Shown: positions 28,920 through 38,277 of the stretch, piece by piece
How positions within the stretch are numbered: the first letter of the stretch is position 1
Layout of the letters: every line of letters begins with the position of its first letter
From: a virus
Length of the DNA stretch: 46,011 nt
Virus record (IMG/VR): IMGVR_UViG_3300025147_000019
Coordinates: 1-46,011 of that record
Strand: one strand, 5' to 3'
Notes under the pieces: model-generated
What the model was told of the DNA's origin: nothing
Database searches by the model: none
What the model saw: the letters and a program-made list of their open reading frames with translations, nothing else
Made by a program: the position numbers and the translations under genes

Positions 28920-29444
28920 CTAATATTGATATTGACCGCAATCAAATGTGCCACATATAAAATATCCGTAATAACATTCTAGATGTGACCGCATATTTTT
29001 CACAGAATTTATTGCATTTGAAAGTTCGTATATTTTTGGAATTTCTATAATCTCATTTTCAATAACAACCCTAAAGGTATAAGGGTCTCCCCCATATTCG
29101 AACCATTCTTTTACTTCCCCTGTGTTAAATACCGTATTTATTACTTCATTTACCGCTGCAGGAGTACCTTTAGTCTTATGCCACTTTAATGAGTTTTTTA
29201 TAAGTAATCTCTTCTTATCCACCGTTAAGTCGGTATCATAGAAATCTACATGCATTTGCCAGGCTAACTCATCCAAAATCTGATCTTCCAGAACATCAAT
29301 TCTCGAATAAATTAAACAAGATATTATTTCAGTAGAAAGTTGTTGAAACTGAGGACCAAGCGTAGCACAAAAAGCTTTTGTAGTTGAATCCATCTGCATG
29401 AGTTTTGTCTGTAGACTTAACAAGCTAACATTACTTAGGTCCAT
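28920..29444 (-). CDS. Tail protein I (baseplate)
   Basis: 174 aa from ATG 29442-29444, behind GGAGGAG inside the baseplate J gene; the longer open frame is overlap. The sequence ELAWQMHVDFYDTDLTVDKK then LIKNSLKWHKTKGTPAAVNE and EWFEYGGDPYTFRV is characteristic of the P2 gpI family, which builds the baseplate with gpJ. The tail of the protein is Cys/Tyr-rich (YYGYFICGTFDCGQYQY). Confidence 0.85.
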   Translation of the reverse strand: MDLSNVSLLSLQTKLMQMDSTTKAFCATLGPQFQQLSTEIISCLIYSRIDVLEDQILDELAWQMHVDFYDTDLTVDKKRLLIKNSLKWHKTKGTPAAVNEVINTVFNTGEVKEWFEYGGDPYTFRVVIENEIIEIPKIYELSNAINSVKNMRSHLECYYGYFICGTFDCGQYQY

Positions 29445-29445
29445 G

Positions 29446-30552
29446 CTATTCAACTCCTCCAAAAATAATATTAATGGTTCCCTCTTTTGCAACCTTATCG
29501 AGATCCACGAGTTCATATACAGGAGAATTTAATACTATTCGGCTTGCACCTATATAAATCAACCTATACCTTAGTTCATCCGGGTTTATTGCTCTGCCAA
29601 GCTTTTCATGCTGCCATTGTATAAACTGCTGAACAACTCCCTTAGTACCTTCAATAGCATCCCTAATAAAAGGTACCTCAGTTAAGCGGGCAGATGAAAT
29701 GTAATAAGTAAACTCAATATTATAGGTTACCTGAGTAGGAGCTGCTACCTGCACCATATCAGTTAATGGTCTTTTGTCTTTAGCACTTACGATAGCCAAT
29801 ACTTCATCAAGAATATCCTGCGTTGGTATCCCTCCTCCTGATAAAAGCGGAACAATTCTAACCACCCCTGGTGAAGGACTTGATACAGATACATCAGATA
29901 TTTCGCTATTAGCAGTCTTTGCCCAATAAATATATGCTCCTTCAGGTCCTGCAACACTATAACTCTCAGGAGCTTGTCTAATTCTTTCCCTGAAATTATC
30001 ATCAAGTTCTAAATCAGATCCACCTGAACTCGTATTTATGTTTTCTACACTTACCACATATGCAATAGGGTCAACAAGTGTCTTTATCTGACCAGGTACA
30101 AAGTTATTATATTTTTCTCCGCCCTCTGTAGCCTCTGCAATTACATCACCTGTTATCTGACCTGCAGGTATAATAATATCCATAACCGTTGCAAAGTATA
30201 GTGATCCATCTGGAGTCGCTCTTCGTCCAGATAGAATAGGAGTATCACTTATCTGCACAGATGATAAGGTAAATCTAAAAGTCGTTTTAGCCTTTTGTGC
30301 TGGTATTCTCACTACATCAAAGAACTCTCCAAGAGCTGCTAAAATATCCCCTGAAGCATACCTCAATAAATTTTGCTTTGCATTTTCATTTATTTCATTC
30401 TTTAATCCGACAATCACAGGTAATTGCTGATTCAAAAATATCCTACGTTCATCCGCAGGATATAATGTTTCTTGTAATGCAGTTTCAAACCCATTTATTA
30501 ATTCCCTCTGTATCTGGTCTGCATCTACAGTAATAAATTGTATGTCGCTCAT
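29446..30552 (-). CDS. Baseplate protein J
   Basis: 368 aa. Typical gpJ/baseplate J-like features: a long helical N-terminus, RLPAQKAKTTF-like and SGRRATPDGSLYFATVMD strands, LDDNFRERIRQAPESYSVAG and ISDVSVSSPSPGVVRIVPLL near 240. It forms the wedge edge of the contractile tail's baseplate. It overlaps the gp25-like gene by 4 bp, as is usual in W-J-I operons. Confidence 0.9.
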   Translation of the reverse strand: MSDIQFITVDADQIQRELINGFETALQETLYPADERRIFLNQQLPVIVGLKNEINENAKQNLLRYASGDILAALGEFFDVVRIPAQKAKTTFRFTLSSVQISDTPILSGRRATPDGSLYFATVMDIIIPAGQITGDVIAEATEGGEKYNNFVPGQIKTLVDPIAYVVSVENINTSSGGSDLELDDNFRERIRQAPESYSVAGPEGAYIYWAKTANSEISDVSVSSPSPGVVRIVPLLSGGGIPTQDILDEVLAIVSAKDKRPLTDMVQVAAPTQVTYNIEFTYYISSARLTEVPFIRDAIEGTKGVVQQFIQWQHEKLGRAINPDELRYRLIYIGASRIVLNSPVYELVDLDKVAKEGTINIIFGGVE

Positions 30553-30863
30553 ATTTCTAACACCACCTTAAATTGCATATTTCCGTCATCATCAATCCCA
30601 CTGAATCCAACCTCAGTAACTTTGGCTCTTGGCTCATAATCAGAAACTAATCTAAACACCTCAGATGTATACATTGCAACGGCAATATCTAATGGTTGGT
30701 CTAATAAAGTTGGATCCATTCCCATAACTCGATTATAAGCAACCTCATATTTCCATGTATTTATAAGATTTTGTACATTTTGAATTATCCTTTGTTCATC
30801 AGAAGCTGACCAATTTATATTATGTGGTTGTCCGGTATCTATAAAATATTCCAATGAGATCAT
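30549..30863 (-). CDS. gp25/gpW-like baseplate wedge protein
   Basis: 104 aa. The pattern QRIIQNVQNLINTWKYEVAY, NRVMGMDPTLLDQPL and a C-terminal strand NMQFKVVLEI fits the small gp25/lysozyme-like baseplate family (P2 gpW). Its position before J fits. It is expected to sit at the base of the sheath and connect to the baseplate. Confidence 0.75.
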   Translation of the reverse strand: MISLEYFIDTGQPHNINWSASDEQRIIQNVQNLINTWKYEVAYNRVMGMDPTLLDQPLDIAVAMYTSEVFRLVSDYEPRAKVTEVGFSGIDDDGNMQFKVVLEI

Positions 30864-30866
30864 CTC

Positions 30867-31469
30867 CTATTCTTCGTATTCCATTGCCCTTCTTGCTCCC
30901 ATAGGGATATTGGGGTTTACTCTTTTCTGTTCAGACTTATCTACTGAATTTATGAGAGCGTCTGAAATAGAAATACTACCCTTTGAAGCTGCAGCCGTTG
31001 AAGTTGAAGTTTTTGTTGTAGTTGGAATAGTACCAGGACGAACGTATTCATCAAACTTCAAGGACAATTCAGCCTGCAGCATATTGCCTTTGCCATCAAT
31101 AACAGTACCTCCGACTTGGATATCTATCAACAACCACTTATAATAACCTAATGCTTTTTTCCCTAGAATAAAAGCATTAGCAATAGCAGCATCCTTGATA
31201 TCTTCCCAACTTTCAATTTCGTTTCGTGGATTTACTCCTAAATTAATATTAAGTGCAATTTTAAAGCTTAAAGAGTTTAGTCCAGCACCTTTTACATATG
31301 TGGAGGGCTTATTATATTTTGAAAGCTTCTTTCCTGTTGATGTGGACTTATTCCCGCTTGTGTCTTGTTTTTCAGTGTCCAAGGAAGAACTGTATTGAAA
31401 ATCAGAAAGAGTATATATTCTATTTGAACTAACCAAGAATACTTTTTTGCCAAATGAAGCTAATTGCAT
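30867..31469 (-). CDS. Tail protein U-like
   Basis: 200 aa. LASFGKKVFLVSSNRIYTLS at the N-terminus and a WLLIDIQVGGTVIDGKGNML strand pair match the P2 gpU group, a tail tube and baseplate-hub-associated protein. The C-terminal 60 residues are S/T/A-rich and probably flexible. The gene lies between the spike and gp25, where U-like genes occur in many Firmicute myophages. Confidence 0.65.
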   Translation of the reverse strand: MQLASFGKKVFLVSSNRIYTLSDFQYSSSLDTEKQDTSGNKSTSTGKKLSKYNKPSTYVKGAGLNSLSFKIALNINLGVNPRNEIESWEDIKDAAIANAFILGKKALGYYKWLLIDIQVGGTVIDGKGNMLQAELSLKFDEYVRPGTIPTTTKTSTSTAAASKGSISISDALINSVDKSEQKRVNPNIPMGARRAMEYEE

Positions 31470-31480
31470 TTAATCACATC

Positions 31481-31672
31481 CTAAAATTTCGCTATAATAA
31501 GGCCATCAGTCATACTATCAGAAAAAAATAAAACAGCCACATTATCACCAACAGCCAGAAGTGAAATATGTGCTGCGATTTTAAGTACAGGAGACACACA
31601 ATTTTCTCTATCGATGAAAGTAACTCGTGCTCCTTCTGATTCGACTGTGGAAACAATACCTTTTAAACTCAT
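31481..31672 (-). CDS. Small spike/gpV-like OB protein
   Basis: 63 aa, all-beta pattern (GIVSTVESEGARVTFIDREN, VGDNVAVLFFSDSMTDGLII). This resembles the short OB-like spike or gp45 homologues of Clostridial myophages. It is much shorter than P2 gpV, so the membrane-piercing tip must be small or another protein. Located directly before the D gene. Confidence 0.55.
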   Translation of the reverse strand: MSLKGIVSTVESEGARVTFIDRENCVSPVLKIAAHISLLAVGDNVAVLFFSDSMTDGLIIAKF

Positions 31673-32581
31673 TTAATAACCTCCTAAAGGCTTCCTCACT
31701 CTTAAAAATGTTTTTTTGCTAACAATTTTATGAACTGATTGCGTAATTATATATCTGCCATCAGCCATTCCTACTCCTGATACATTAATCGTACTGCCTG
31801 CAGAGATTGATACGTCAATATTAATTGTGAAATATCCGGTATTCTCAGTCTTGTTTTCTAATCTTAGCAAGTTTTTAGTGTACCGTTCAGCTTCTGCGAG
31901 ATTGTCCACAGTTACATCGGTAATTTTTAACATTGGACCTAAAAGGCCAGGATTGTATTCATACTTTATATCGTTGTACGAAAGTCTGCTTGACCCATAA
32001 ATCCCTGTAGATTTGCTTGTAAATTCAAATGGGCCATCAAACTGATCAATATAAATTGTTTTTACATATGCCTGATCTTCCATGTATTTTTCTTTATAAA
32101 TTATTGCATTTTTATTAAATAGTTTTAAAATACATCCTTCCAGTTTACATCTGGAATCAAGAAATTCAAAGTCTGCTTTTTCGTACTGGTCAATTCGCTT
32201 ATAGAGATTATTTTCGATACCGTAAGTTTTAAGAGTAAAACCATTTTTTGTGGCCATCTCCTGCGCGAATTCTAAAAACCTAACATTTTCCCACGCTTTT
32301 GTATTTTCCGTTTTAGCTTTTTGAGGTATCGACAAAGCACGAATTGTAAAAATACCACGTTGCTGCTTAATTTCATCAACATACATGAGGCCAGATGTTA
32401 AACCATTTGACGTAAATTGTAGTGTATGGTTTTTTTGAGGTTTCCACCTGCTCCATATCCCTTTTGTATCATTAAATCTTATATCAAGACTATCAGAGTT
32501 TCCTCCCGCATTACCTACGATATCAGCGCTTTGTATATCAACAACCCCTGTTATATCTTTACCTTCATATATTAATTGCAT
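31673..32581 (-). CDS. Late control D-like baseplate hub protein
   Basis: 302 aa. The D family (P2 gpD/T4 gp27-like) is suggested by QLIYEGKDITGVVDIQSADI, IWSRWKPQKN, YVDEIKQQRGIFTIRALSIP and ISAGSTINVSGVGMADGRYI. It forms the central hub through which the tube passes. Flanked by X (LysM) and V as in P2-like clusters. Confidence 0.85.
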   Translation of the reverse strand: MQLIYEGKDITGVVDIQSADIVGNAGGNSDSLDIRFNDTKGIWSRWKPQKNHTLQFTSNGLTSGLMYVDEIKQQRGIFTIRALSIPQKAKTENTKAWENVRFLEFAQEMATKNGFTLKTYGIENNLYKRIDQYEKADFEFLDSRCKLEGCILKLFNKNAIIYKEKYMEDQAYVKTIYIDQFDGPFEFTSKSTGIYGSSRLSYNDIKYEYNPGLLGPMLKITDVTVDNLAEAERYTKNLLRLENKTENTGYFTINIDVSISAGSTINVSGVGMADGRYIITQSVHKIVSKKTFLRVRKPLGGY

Positions 32582-32585
32582 AGTG

Positions 32586-32792
32586 TCACCTCATCCATGG
32601 GGGTAATGTAATAGCTGCTTGTGCTGTAATTAAAGGTATTGTCAGAACTACACCCGCATCAAAAATCAAAACATCTGCATACTGAGGATTTGCCTGAATA
32701 ATTAAAGAAGCTTTAGCTTCATCATTATAAACATCAAGCGCAAGCATATCAAAAGTATCACCTTGCATTGTTACATACTGAAAATTATCCAA
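32586..32792 (-). CDS. Tail protein X (LysM-like)
   Basis: 68 aa from TTG 32790-32792, seven nt after AAAGGAGAGG; an upstream open frame is overlap with the tape measure end. The sequence QGDTFDMLALDVYNDEAKAS then IIQANPQYADVLIFDAGVVL is a LysM-type gpX domain. It is expected in the baseplate hub. It overlaps the tape measure gene by 8 bp. Confidence 0.75.
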   Translation of the reverse strand: MDNFQYVTMQGDTFDMLALDVYNDEAKASLIIQANPQYADVLIFDAGVVLTIPLITAQAAITLPPWMR

Positions 32793-34593
32793 ACGCCATC
32801 CTCTCCTTTTCTGCAAAAAATTCTTCCATCATCGAATAGAATCGATATTTATCTTCTTCTAATGCTTGGCTTATTTCTGCTTTATTTCCACCGTAAATCA
32901 CAGGAGCATATGTTATCATTACGCCATTACTTTGTGCCTTGTTACCCCCACCTAACATCTGTGCTGCTTGATTTAGCAATCCGAAACTTCTAGGTGTTCG
33001 TTGTAATGGTATTGCCATTTCAGGACCAGCATCACCGAATATCGATGGACTGGTTGCGATACCTCCCAACGCAAACTTTGGTATAGTTCCTGCTGTTAAA
33101 TTAGCTTGAAGGTCAACACTTTTTCCACCAAGACCAAGAAACTTTCCTATACCGCCAAGTACTTTTCCAATGCCTCCAACAACCGTAGATATTAAATCTG
33201 CAAAATCCGTTATCATTGGCATAATTGACTTAAGCGCAAGGACTAGAACTCCACCTATAATACCTGCTAGATATCCTAAAATAGGAGCGAGTGATTGAAT
33301 CAATGGTAGTAAAGACATTATTATTTGCAACAATGGTGGGAATAATGCTTGAACAATCTGCATCAAAACAGGTATTAATGGTGTCAATACAGCCATTATT
33401 ATATTCAAAATTGGTGGTATTAGAGGCAGCAACGCAGTTACTAATTGAGTAATCATTGGAATTAGTGAAACAGCTGTTTGAGCTAGCAACCCAAACAAGC
33501 TTGATAGTGTAGGTAATATTTGTTTCAAAGTGCTCAATATTACTGGCGCTAACTCTTTCACCAGTTCCAGTATCATCGGAAGAATGGATGTCTTTGAGGA
33601 CATAGTAAATATATCACCTAGTACAGGAATAAACTGCTGTGCAAGGTTCATTATTGTTGGTAACGCTGAACCTATCTTATCAAATACAGTCGATATAATA
33701 CCTTGAAACTTTTTCATCAATTCAGGATTACCCATAATCTTTTCCATGAAACCATTGCCAATTTGCAAAAGTTTTGTTAATGCTGGCAAAGCTGCAGTCA
33801 TCACTTTTGCTGCTAACTGGTTGAAATTAGTTGTCAATAATCTGGTTTGATTTGCAAAACCGCCTTGTGTTCTTGCAAAGTCTCCTTGGGCATCCTTGGA
33901 TTTGTCCATCAAATACGCATATCTTAATGAAGTCTGAGAAGCCTGGTCCATGTTTTGATAAGACGTCTTAATTCCTTTGGCAAGTGCATAAGCTTCTAGG
34001 TTTGCAACGCTCATATTTATTCCAAGTGCTCTTAGTGGTTCAGTCTCTCCGGCAATACCGGCTTTGATTTTTTCAAAAGCATCATCTTGAGATATATTAT
34101 AGAAGGATGATAAATCACCAGATAAACCAGTAAGATTTTCAGACATTTTAACAACATTGTTTCCTGCCAGTCCACTACTCTTCATCATAGCTCCAAGAGT
34201 ACCATTGTACTGTTTTGCGGCTAATTCAGATAACCCGTAAGACTTAAGAGCCTTTTGTGACCAGTCATTAATTTGACTTGCACCAGCGGGACCAAAGGTT
34301 ACATCCACAACATTCTGAACTTCAGTTAAATCAGATGCAAGTTTGATTCCTCTTGCTCCAACTAAAGATATTCCGGCTGCGATTGCTCCTGCGCCTATAG
34401 CGGCAACTCTTGCTGCTCCCGCTAAGGCCGTTTTTATTGCGCCGCCTAGTTTTGACGTCTGTCCAATAGACCTTTGCGTATTTTGTGCAAAATTACCATT
34501 CATTCTAGATGCTCTCATCATTGCTGCTTGCAAAGATGGATCAACTCGTCCTGCTAAAACAATAAGAGCTCTTAATTCACTTCGACTAGCCAA
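32785..34593 (-). CDS. Tape measure protein
   Basis: 602 aa, starting at TTG 34591-34593 with AAGGTG. Helical, with a TP901-like N-terminal part (ASRMNGNFAQNTQRSIGQTS, a Gly/Ala-rich membrane-like stretch near 55-80) and several long hydrophobic segments in the C-terminal half (about 380-465, LLPLIPPILNIIMAVLTPLI). Its length would set a contractile tail of roughly 90 nm. It is preceded by the frameshifted chaperone, as usual. Confidence 0.85.
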   Translation of the reverse strand: MASRSELRALIVLAGRVDPSLQAAMMRASRMNGNFAQNTQRSIGQTSKLGGAIKTALAGAARVAAIGAGAIAAGISLVGARGIKLASDLTEVQNVVDVTFGPAGASQINDWSQKALKSYGLSELAAKQYNGTLGAMMKSSGLAGNNVVKMSENLTGLSGDLSSFYNISQDDAFEKIKAGIAGETEPLRALGINMSVANLEAYALAKGIKTSYQNMDQASQTSLRYAYLMDKSKDAQGDFARTQGGFANQTRLLTTNFNQLAAKVMTAALPALTKLLQIGNGFMEKIMGNPELMKKFQGIISTVFDKIGSALPTIMNLAQQFIPVLGDIFTMSSKTSILPMILELVKELAPVILSTLKQILPTLSSLFGLLAQTAVSLIPMITQLVTALLPLIPPILNIIMAVLTPLIPVLMQIVQALFPPLLQIIMSLLPLIQSLAPILGYLAGIIGGVLVLALKSIMPMITDFADLISTVVGGIGKVLGGIGKFLGLGGKSVDLQANLTAGTIPKFALGGIATSPSIFGDAGPEMAIPLQRTPRSFGLLNQAAQMLGGGNKAQSNGVMITYAPVIYGGNKAEISQALEEDKYRFYSMMEEFFAEKERMAFG

Positions 34594-34598
34594 TTAAT

Positions 34599-35080
34599 TC
34601 ACCTTCTTTCAGCTTGCCTTCTTTCAGCTCTGTTTCTGTCTCTTGTATCTATCTTATTAAGGTCATCGTAATATTCAATAAAATCTAAAACCGTCATATT
34701 TAAATAACTCATAAAAGGTGTTTTTGTATATAAACCAACTTCTATTGCCGCTGCTCTTATAGACTTTCCTCGAAATCCTCCGCAGCTATTAGAAAATTTC
34801 TTGCTAATGCTCTGGCTTTTACAGCATCAATACCTTTCATTCTAAAATAGTCATTGATACTAGAGCCTGTGTTTTCCTTTGCGGCGGTTGAAGCAAAGAG
34901 ATACATATGCCATGAATAATTCATTTCTTCCAAGGTCATTGATATTTGACCATTTCCAAGCATCATCTTTTCTGCTTCTATCATATCTTTTGCAGTCAAA
35001 TTTTCAAAATCATATTTAATTTCTTTTACTTCAGTGCCATCTATCATGATTGGATTTTTAAGCTTTAATATTTTTGGCAT
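34599..35080 (-). CDS. Tail assembly chaperone, -1 frameshift product
   Basis: A 160-aa extended form made by a -1 slip at AAATTTT (34799-34793). After the slip the frame reads SNSCGGFRGKSIRAAAIEVG and continues through YLNMTVLDFIEYYDDLNK to RAERRQAERR and TGA 34601-34599. This fills an otherwise unexplained 160-bp gap before the tape measure. It corresponds to gpE' of P2 or gpGT of lambda, which bring tail tube and tape measure together during assembly. Confidence 0.8.
34757..35080 (-). CDS. Tail assembly chaperone, short form
   Basis: 107 aa from ATG 35078-35080, behind TAGGAGGATTATA; upstream codons are not preceded by an RBS. The protein (LKLKNPIMIDGTEVKEIKYD, FENLTAKDMIEAEKMML...) is the gpE-type chaperone and ends FEESL. 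It shares its first 96 or so residues with the frameshift product. Confidence 0.8.
   Translation of the reverse strand: MPKILKLKNPIMIDGTEVKEIKYDFENLTAKDMIEAEKMMLGNGQISMTLEEMNYSWHMYLFASTAAKENTGSSINDYFRMKGIDAVKARALARNFLIAAEDFEESL
34793..34799 (-). other. -1 ribosomal slippery site A AAU UUU
   Basis: In the chaperone frame the codons are AGA AAT TTT, giving the canonical X XXY YYZ heptamer A AAU UUU. A -1 shift opens the extension to 34599. Confidence 0.85.
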
Positions 35081-35143
35081 TATAATCCTCCTAAAATAAC
35101 AATGGCAGCCCATTATTGAGCTGCCATGCCTGATTCTTCATTC

Positions 35144-35653
35144 TTAGCCAAGTGTTTGTCTGATTTTTTTCATGTAATCCACACCATTGACCTTATAAAT
35201 ATATGAGCGCTTATCAATTAGTAATATTTCTACACCTTCGATAACCTGCCTATATCTTAATACCTCAAATTCGTGCGAACTATCATTTGTTGCCGCCGAT
35301 TCAACTTTCCCCGGGTCTATCTTTTTTATAATACCTGAAATGTATACTTTTGTTCCTTCAGGCACTTTCTGCCCGTCAGCGTTTAAAGTATCTTTTACAA
35401 ATCTTAATTCAATATTCTGTATCCCAGGCTTTGCAAGTTGAGAAGACTTTTTATTTATCGATCTTGAGCTCATTGCAAAAGTCATAGGTCCAATCTGCCC
35501 GGTGGAAGGTAAATCAATACTTCCCATTATGCCTGCACCTTTGAGTTCAGCGGTTTGGTTCTCAATAGATGGAAGCTGGCATGAAACATTGTCATCAATT
35601 TCTACTCCATCAACAACAACTTTATGTGCAATAACATTACCTGATATAATCAT
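35144..35653 (-). CDS. Major tail tube protein
   Basis: 169 aa. The sequence ISGNVIAHKVVVDGVEIDDN, AGIMGSIDLPSTGQIGPMTF, LRFVKDTLNADGQKVPEGTK fits the P2 FII-type tube family. It forms the inner tube of the contractile tail and overlaps the sheath gene by 4 bp, as in P2-like operons. Confidence 0.9.
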   Translation of the reverse strand: MIISGNVIAHKVVVDGVEIDDNVSCQLPSIENQTAELKGAGIMGSIDLPSTGQIGPMTFAMSSRSINKKSSQLAKPGIQNIELRFVKDTLNADGQKVPEGTKVYISGIIKKIDPGKVESAATNDSSHEFEVLRYRQVIEGVEILLIDKRSYIYKVNGVDYMKKIRQTLG

Positions 35654-37098
35654 GCCTGTTCACCCCCCAATAATGTACTTAAACCTTTGGTCGTGTAAGA
35701 TAATTTCCCTGTGATGCTCTTGCCAGGAGGAGTTGTTGTTGTAGCAATATCAAAATCAAAATCGCCTTCAACAATATCAGAAGTCGGATTGCTTGTTTCA
35801 GTAAACAAAATCTTACCATAAAGCAATGCCCCTCTGACCATCAAAGTATCAAGCTTTTCTTGGAAATCATTCAATATTGTTTCTATTCTTGCACGGTTAA
35901 AATTGCTATCAACCTGAACGCCATACCTAAGCTGAAATTCGTTCAACAAGTAATAAAGCATTCTGACATTACAATCAAATTTATCTCTTGGATCGATGTC
36001 GGCACCAAAAGAATATGCACCGGTATGGGATCCCCATAAAACCCAACGCCCACCCCAATAAGTTAGAGTTCTTATACCCTGACTGTTTAGATCATTTGCT
36101 TGAACTTGATCATAAACAATTGCGGTACCATCAGCCAAACATAATCCGGTTATATCAACAGGTTTGTTGGAAGGTGTTTCATAAGGTATGTTGTCATTGT
36201 TGTAATCTACCTGCTGCATTGCAACCGTGGTAAGTGTGGATATATGGAATATCTTATTTCCCTTTTTAGCAAGTGGCCAACAAGGACTTTCTCCCGAACC
36301 TAAATAATTGTTCGTAACTTTCAATGCTTTCGCCTTCGTAATTGTGTCGCAAGTACTATCTGTTATCAGATTGCTATTAACCCATGCATACCAATGCCCA
36401 TTGATTTTTTGACCGGCTGCTTTAAGTGCGACATCAACCTCAGGATTATGACTCCATCCTGGTGCATCCAAGATTGTTGGTACCATGTTGTATGTTTGAT
36501 AAACATAATCAACAACTGATATACCAGTTTTTACACCTGAAACGTCAACCCCACCAATCACTGTTGTTTTTGTTAGGGTATCAAGTTTCACTTCATCAAA
36601 AGTTACTGTAACAGGTGCTACCATTGTTGTTAATGCCTTAATTAATACCTTTGTGCCATCAGGTGTGTATTCTGCGGTGAAATCGGTACCCTTTACTTTA
36701 CCCGTAATTGCAACCGTTTTTAATATCACCTTATCATTTGCAATATATCCCTGACTGTTTATCATCGTGACAACTACTGGCGTACCCGCTGCTTTCATTG
36801 TATCGGGATCCAATACGTTTACTAGAATAATCGGCCCAATAGGTTGAATACTATTTTTAAAATGAGCATAAATTGCCTCACACAAATCAAAATCAGTCCA
36901 GTTACTATCGTTATACCCTACTTTCTGTACTGCATCCGCATAACTTTGTACAAGAATAGGTTGATTAATTTTCCCAGCATAATCTGCTAATTGATGCACA
37001 GGAAGAACACCAAAATATACAGGTAAAGTTCCAGATCCCTGAGGAGTAACTATATCCTGTGTTGGCTGTAATTCTCCGTACGCTCCATGTTTATACAC
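35650..37098 (-). CDS. Tail sheath protein
   Basis: 482 aa. Typical phage sheath organisation: GVYGELQPTQDIVTPQGSGT-like opening (here AYGELQPTQDIVTPQGSGTL), a YVYQTYNMVPTILDAPGWSH subtilisin-like domain, ADIDPRDKFDCNVRMLYYLL and a C-terminal FTETSNPTSDIVEGDFDFDI with KSITGKLSYTTKG for the handshake. The presence of a sheath defines this as a myophage. Confidence 0.93.
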   Translation of the reverse strand: MYKHGAYGELQPTQDIVTPQGSGTLPVYFGVLPVHQLADYAGKINQPILVQSYADAVQKVGYNDSNWTDFDLCEAIYAHFKNSIQPIGPIILVNVLDPDTMKAAGTPVVVTMINSQGYIANDKVILKTVAITGKVKGTDFTAEYTPDGTKVLIKALTTMVAPVTVTFDEVKLDTLTKTTVIGGVDVSGVKTGISVVDYVYQTYNMVPTILDAPGWSHNPEVDVALKAAGQKINGHWYAWVNSNLITDSTCDTITKAKALKVTNNYLGSGESPCWPLAKKGNKIFHISTLTTVAMQQVDYNNDNIPYETPSNKPVDITGLCLADGTAIVYDQVQANDLNSQGIRTLTYWGGRWVLWGSHTGAYSFGADIDPRDKFDCNVRMLYYLLNEFQLRYGVQVDSNFNRARIETILNDFQEKLDTLMVRGALLYGKILFTETSNPTSDIVEGDFDFDIATTTTPPGKSITGKLSYTTKGLSTLLGGEQA

Positions 37099-37116
37099 TA
37101 CAAATCGCCTCCTTTT

Positions 37117-37650
37117 TTATAATAATTCTTTTATCCCTTTTGTAAATTGACTTGAATTTTTACTAGCGGTAAAAGTTATGTATCCATACCAATAAGGATA
37201 AGGTTGGTCTTGATACATCCCCCATTTAATGGGTAACTCCGCAGTACTAACACCATAAATTATTCGGTTTCTTAACAGTTCATCTACTGTTCTGTCAATT
37301 AAATTTAGTAAATCGTTATATCCTTTGAAATCTGGTGTATAATTAAGGCTTTCGTCGCTGTTAGGAGCGTGAATTCCTGGACTATAAACAGCAACACTGA
37401 TTCTGATGTTTACTTCTGCTGACTGGCCATCGTCACTTGCATCATCCATTCCGACAATTAAGCAAGGCATTGCTGATTCCATACCTGCAGGTAAATACCC
37501 TTTAGGAGGTACCCATCCTACATGCACCTGAGGATTTACAAGCTCATAATCTTCAACATTATCGTCAGAAGGCTTTTGAAGTTTTATTGTTGGTGTGACT
37601 TTTTCCTTAAAGAAATGTTCATACGCTTCAAGAATTTTTATCGTTGACAT
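37117..37650 (-). CDS. Tail completion-type protein (U position)
   Basis: 177 aa, RBS AGGAGGTAAT. HKVTPTIKLQKP-like start, VHVGWVPPKGYLPAGMESAM, a strand VNIRISVAVYSP and a C-terminal GYITFTASKNSSQF. It lies between the Z-like gene and the sheath. By position and fold pattern it may be the tail terminator that ends tube and sheath growth. Family assignment is uncertain. Confidence 0.55.
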   Translation of the reverse strand: MSTIKILEAYEHFFKEKVTPTIKLQKPSDDNVEDYELVNPQVHVGWVPPKGYLPAGMESAMPCLIVGMDDASDDGQSAEVNIRISVAVYSPGIHAPNSDESLNYTPDFKGYNDLLNLIDRTVDELLRNRIIYGVSTAELPIKWGMYQDQPYPYWYGYITFTASKNSSQFTKGIKELL

Positions 37651-37651
37651 A

Positions 37652-38275
37652 TTACCTCCTGTTAATCCTCGTGTTGGCAGCTGTCATACTTCTAATTATT
37701 TCATGCTGCAATCGTTCCTCTATTTTTGCTTGTGCTGCAGCTTGAATTTGGTCAGAAGTATTTGAACTTGTAATCATTTGGGGAATAGATAGTGTCTTCA
37801 AAACAACAACCGGCATTCTTCCTCTTCCTTCACGCCTGAAAACATTAAACTGTACACCGTCAGGATCACGTGCTCCAGTAGACATTATAAAAGGTTTGGG
37901 TGAGGTGTTTACTACTTTCTTGCCACCTGATCTTTTAATTTGAACCTTGACACTACGTGAAGCGCCCCCCCGAATAGGAGTTGTTGGTGTGTGTGGGAAG
38001 TGTGCTATAGAAAGTACATGTCCAGTAGAAGTAATGCTTGCGGTTAAATTTGTTCTGGTCGGCTTTCTTATTCCTGTTTTAAAGCTTTCCTTTACATCTT
38101 TTTGTTTGATGGCGTATTCTTTTGTTACTATTCTTCCAACTTGTGTAAGAGTATAATCCACCGCACGATTTAAAGCGTGATAAGTAGCTTCTTCTACCTG
38201 TCCCTCAAACCCTCTGAGTTCAATTGTGAGTCTATTTATTGAACTGGTGTCAACTATAATAGCATTAGTTGCCAT
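37652..38275 (-). CDS. Minor tail protein Z-like
   Basis: 207 aa. VTKEYAIKQKDVKESFKTGI, FPHTPTTPIRGGASRSVKVQ, VNTSPKPFIMSTGARDPDGV and GRMPVVVLKTLSIPQMI fit the lambda gpZ/minor tail Z family. These act at the top of the tail to make heads and tails join. Position between FII-like and U-like genes equals that in lambda. Confidence 0.8.
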   Translation of the reverse strand: MATNAIIVDTSSINRLTIELRGFEGQVEEATYHALNRAVDYTLTQVGRIVTKEYAIKQKDVKESFKTGIRKPTRTNLTASITSTGHVLSIAHFPHTPTTPIRGGASRSVKVQIKRSGGKKVVNTSPKPFIMSTGARDPDGVQFNVFRREGRGRMPVVVLKTLSIPQMITSSNTSDQIQAAAQAKIEERLQHEIIRSMTAANTRINRR

Positions 38276-38277
38276 AC

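Noticed and set aside
30297-30533. Plus-strand ORFs opposite the late genes (also at 25827..26303, 26703..27308, 38614..38961 and 40515..40751)
   Set aside because: Antisense shadows of well-supported structural genes; no RBS or promoter.
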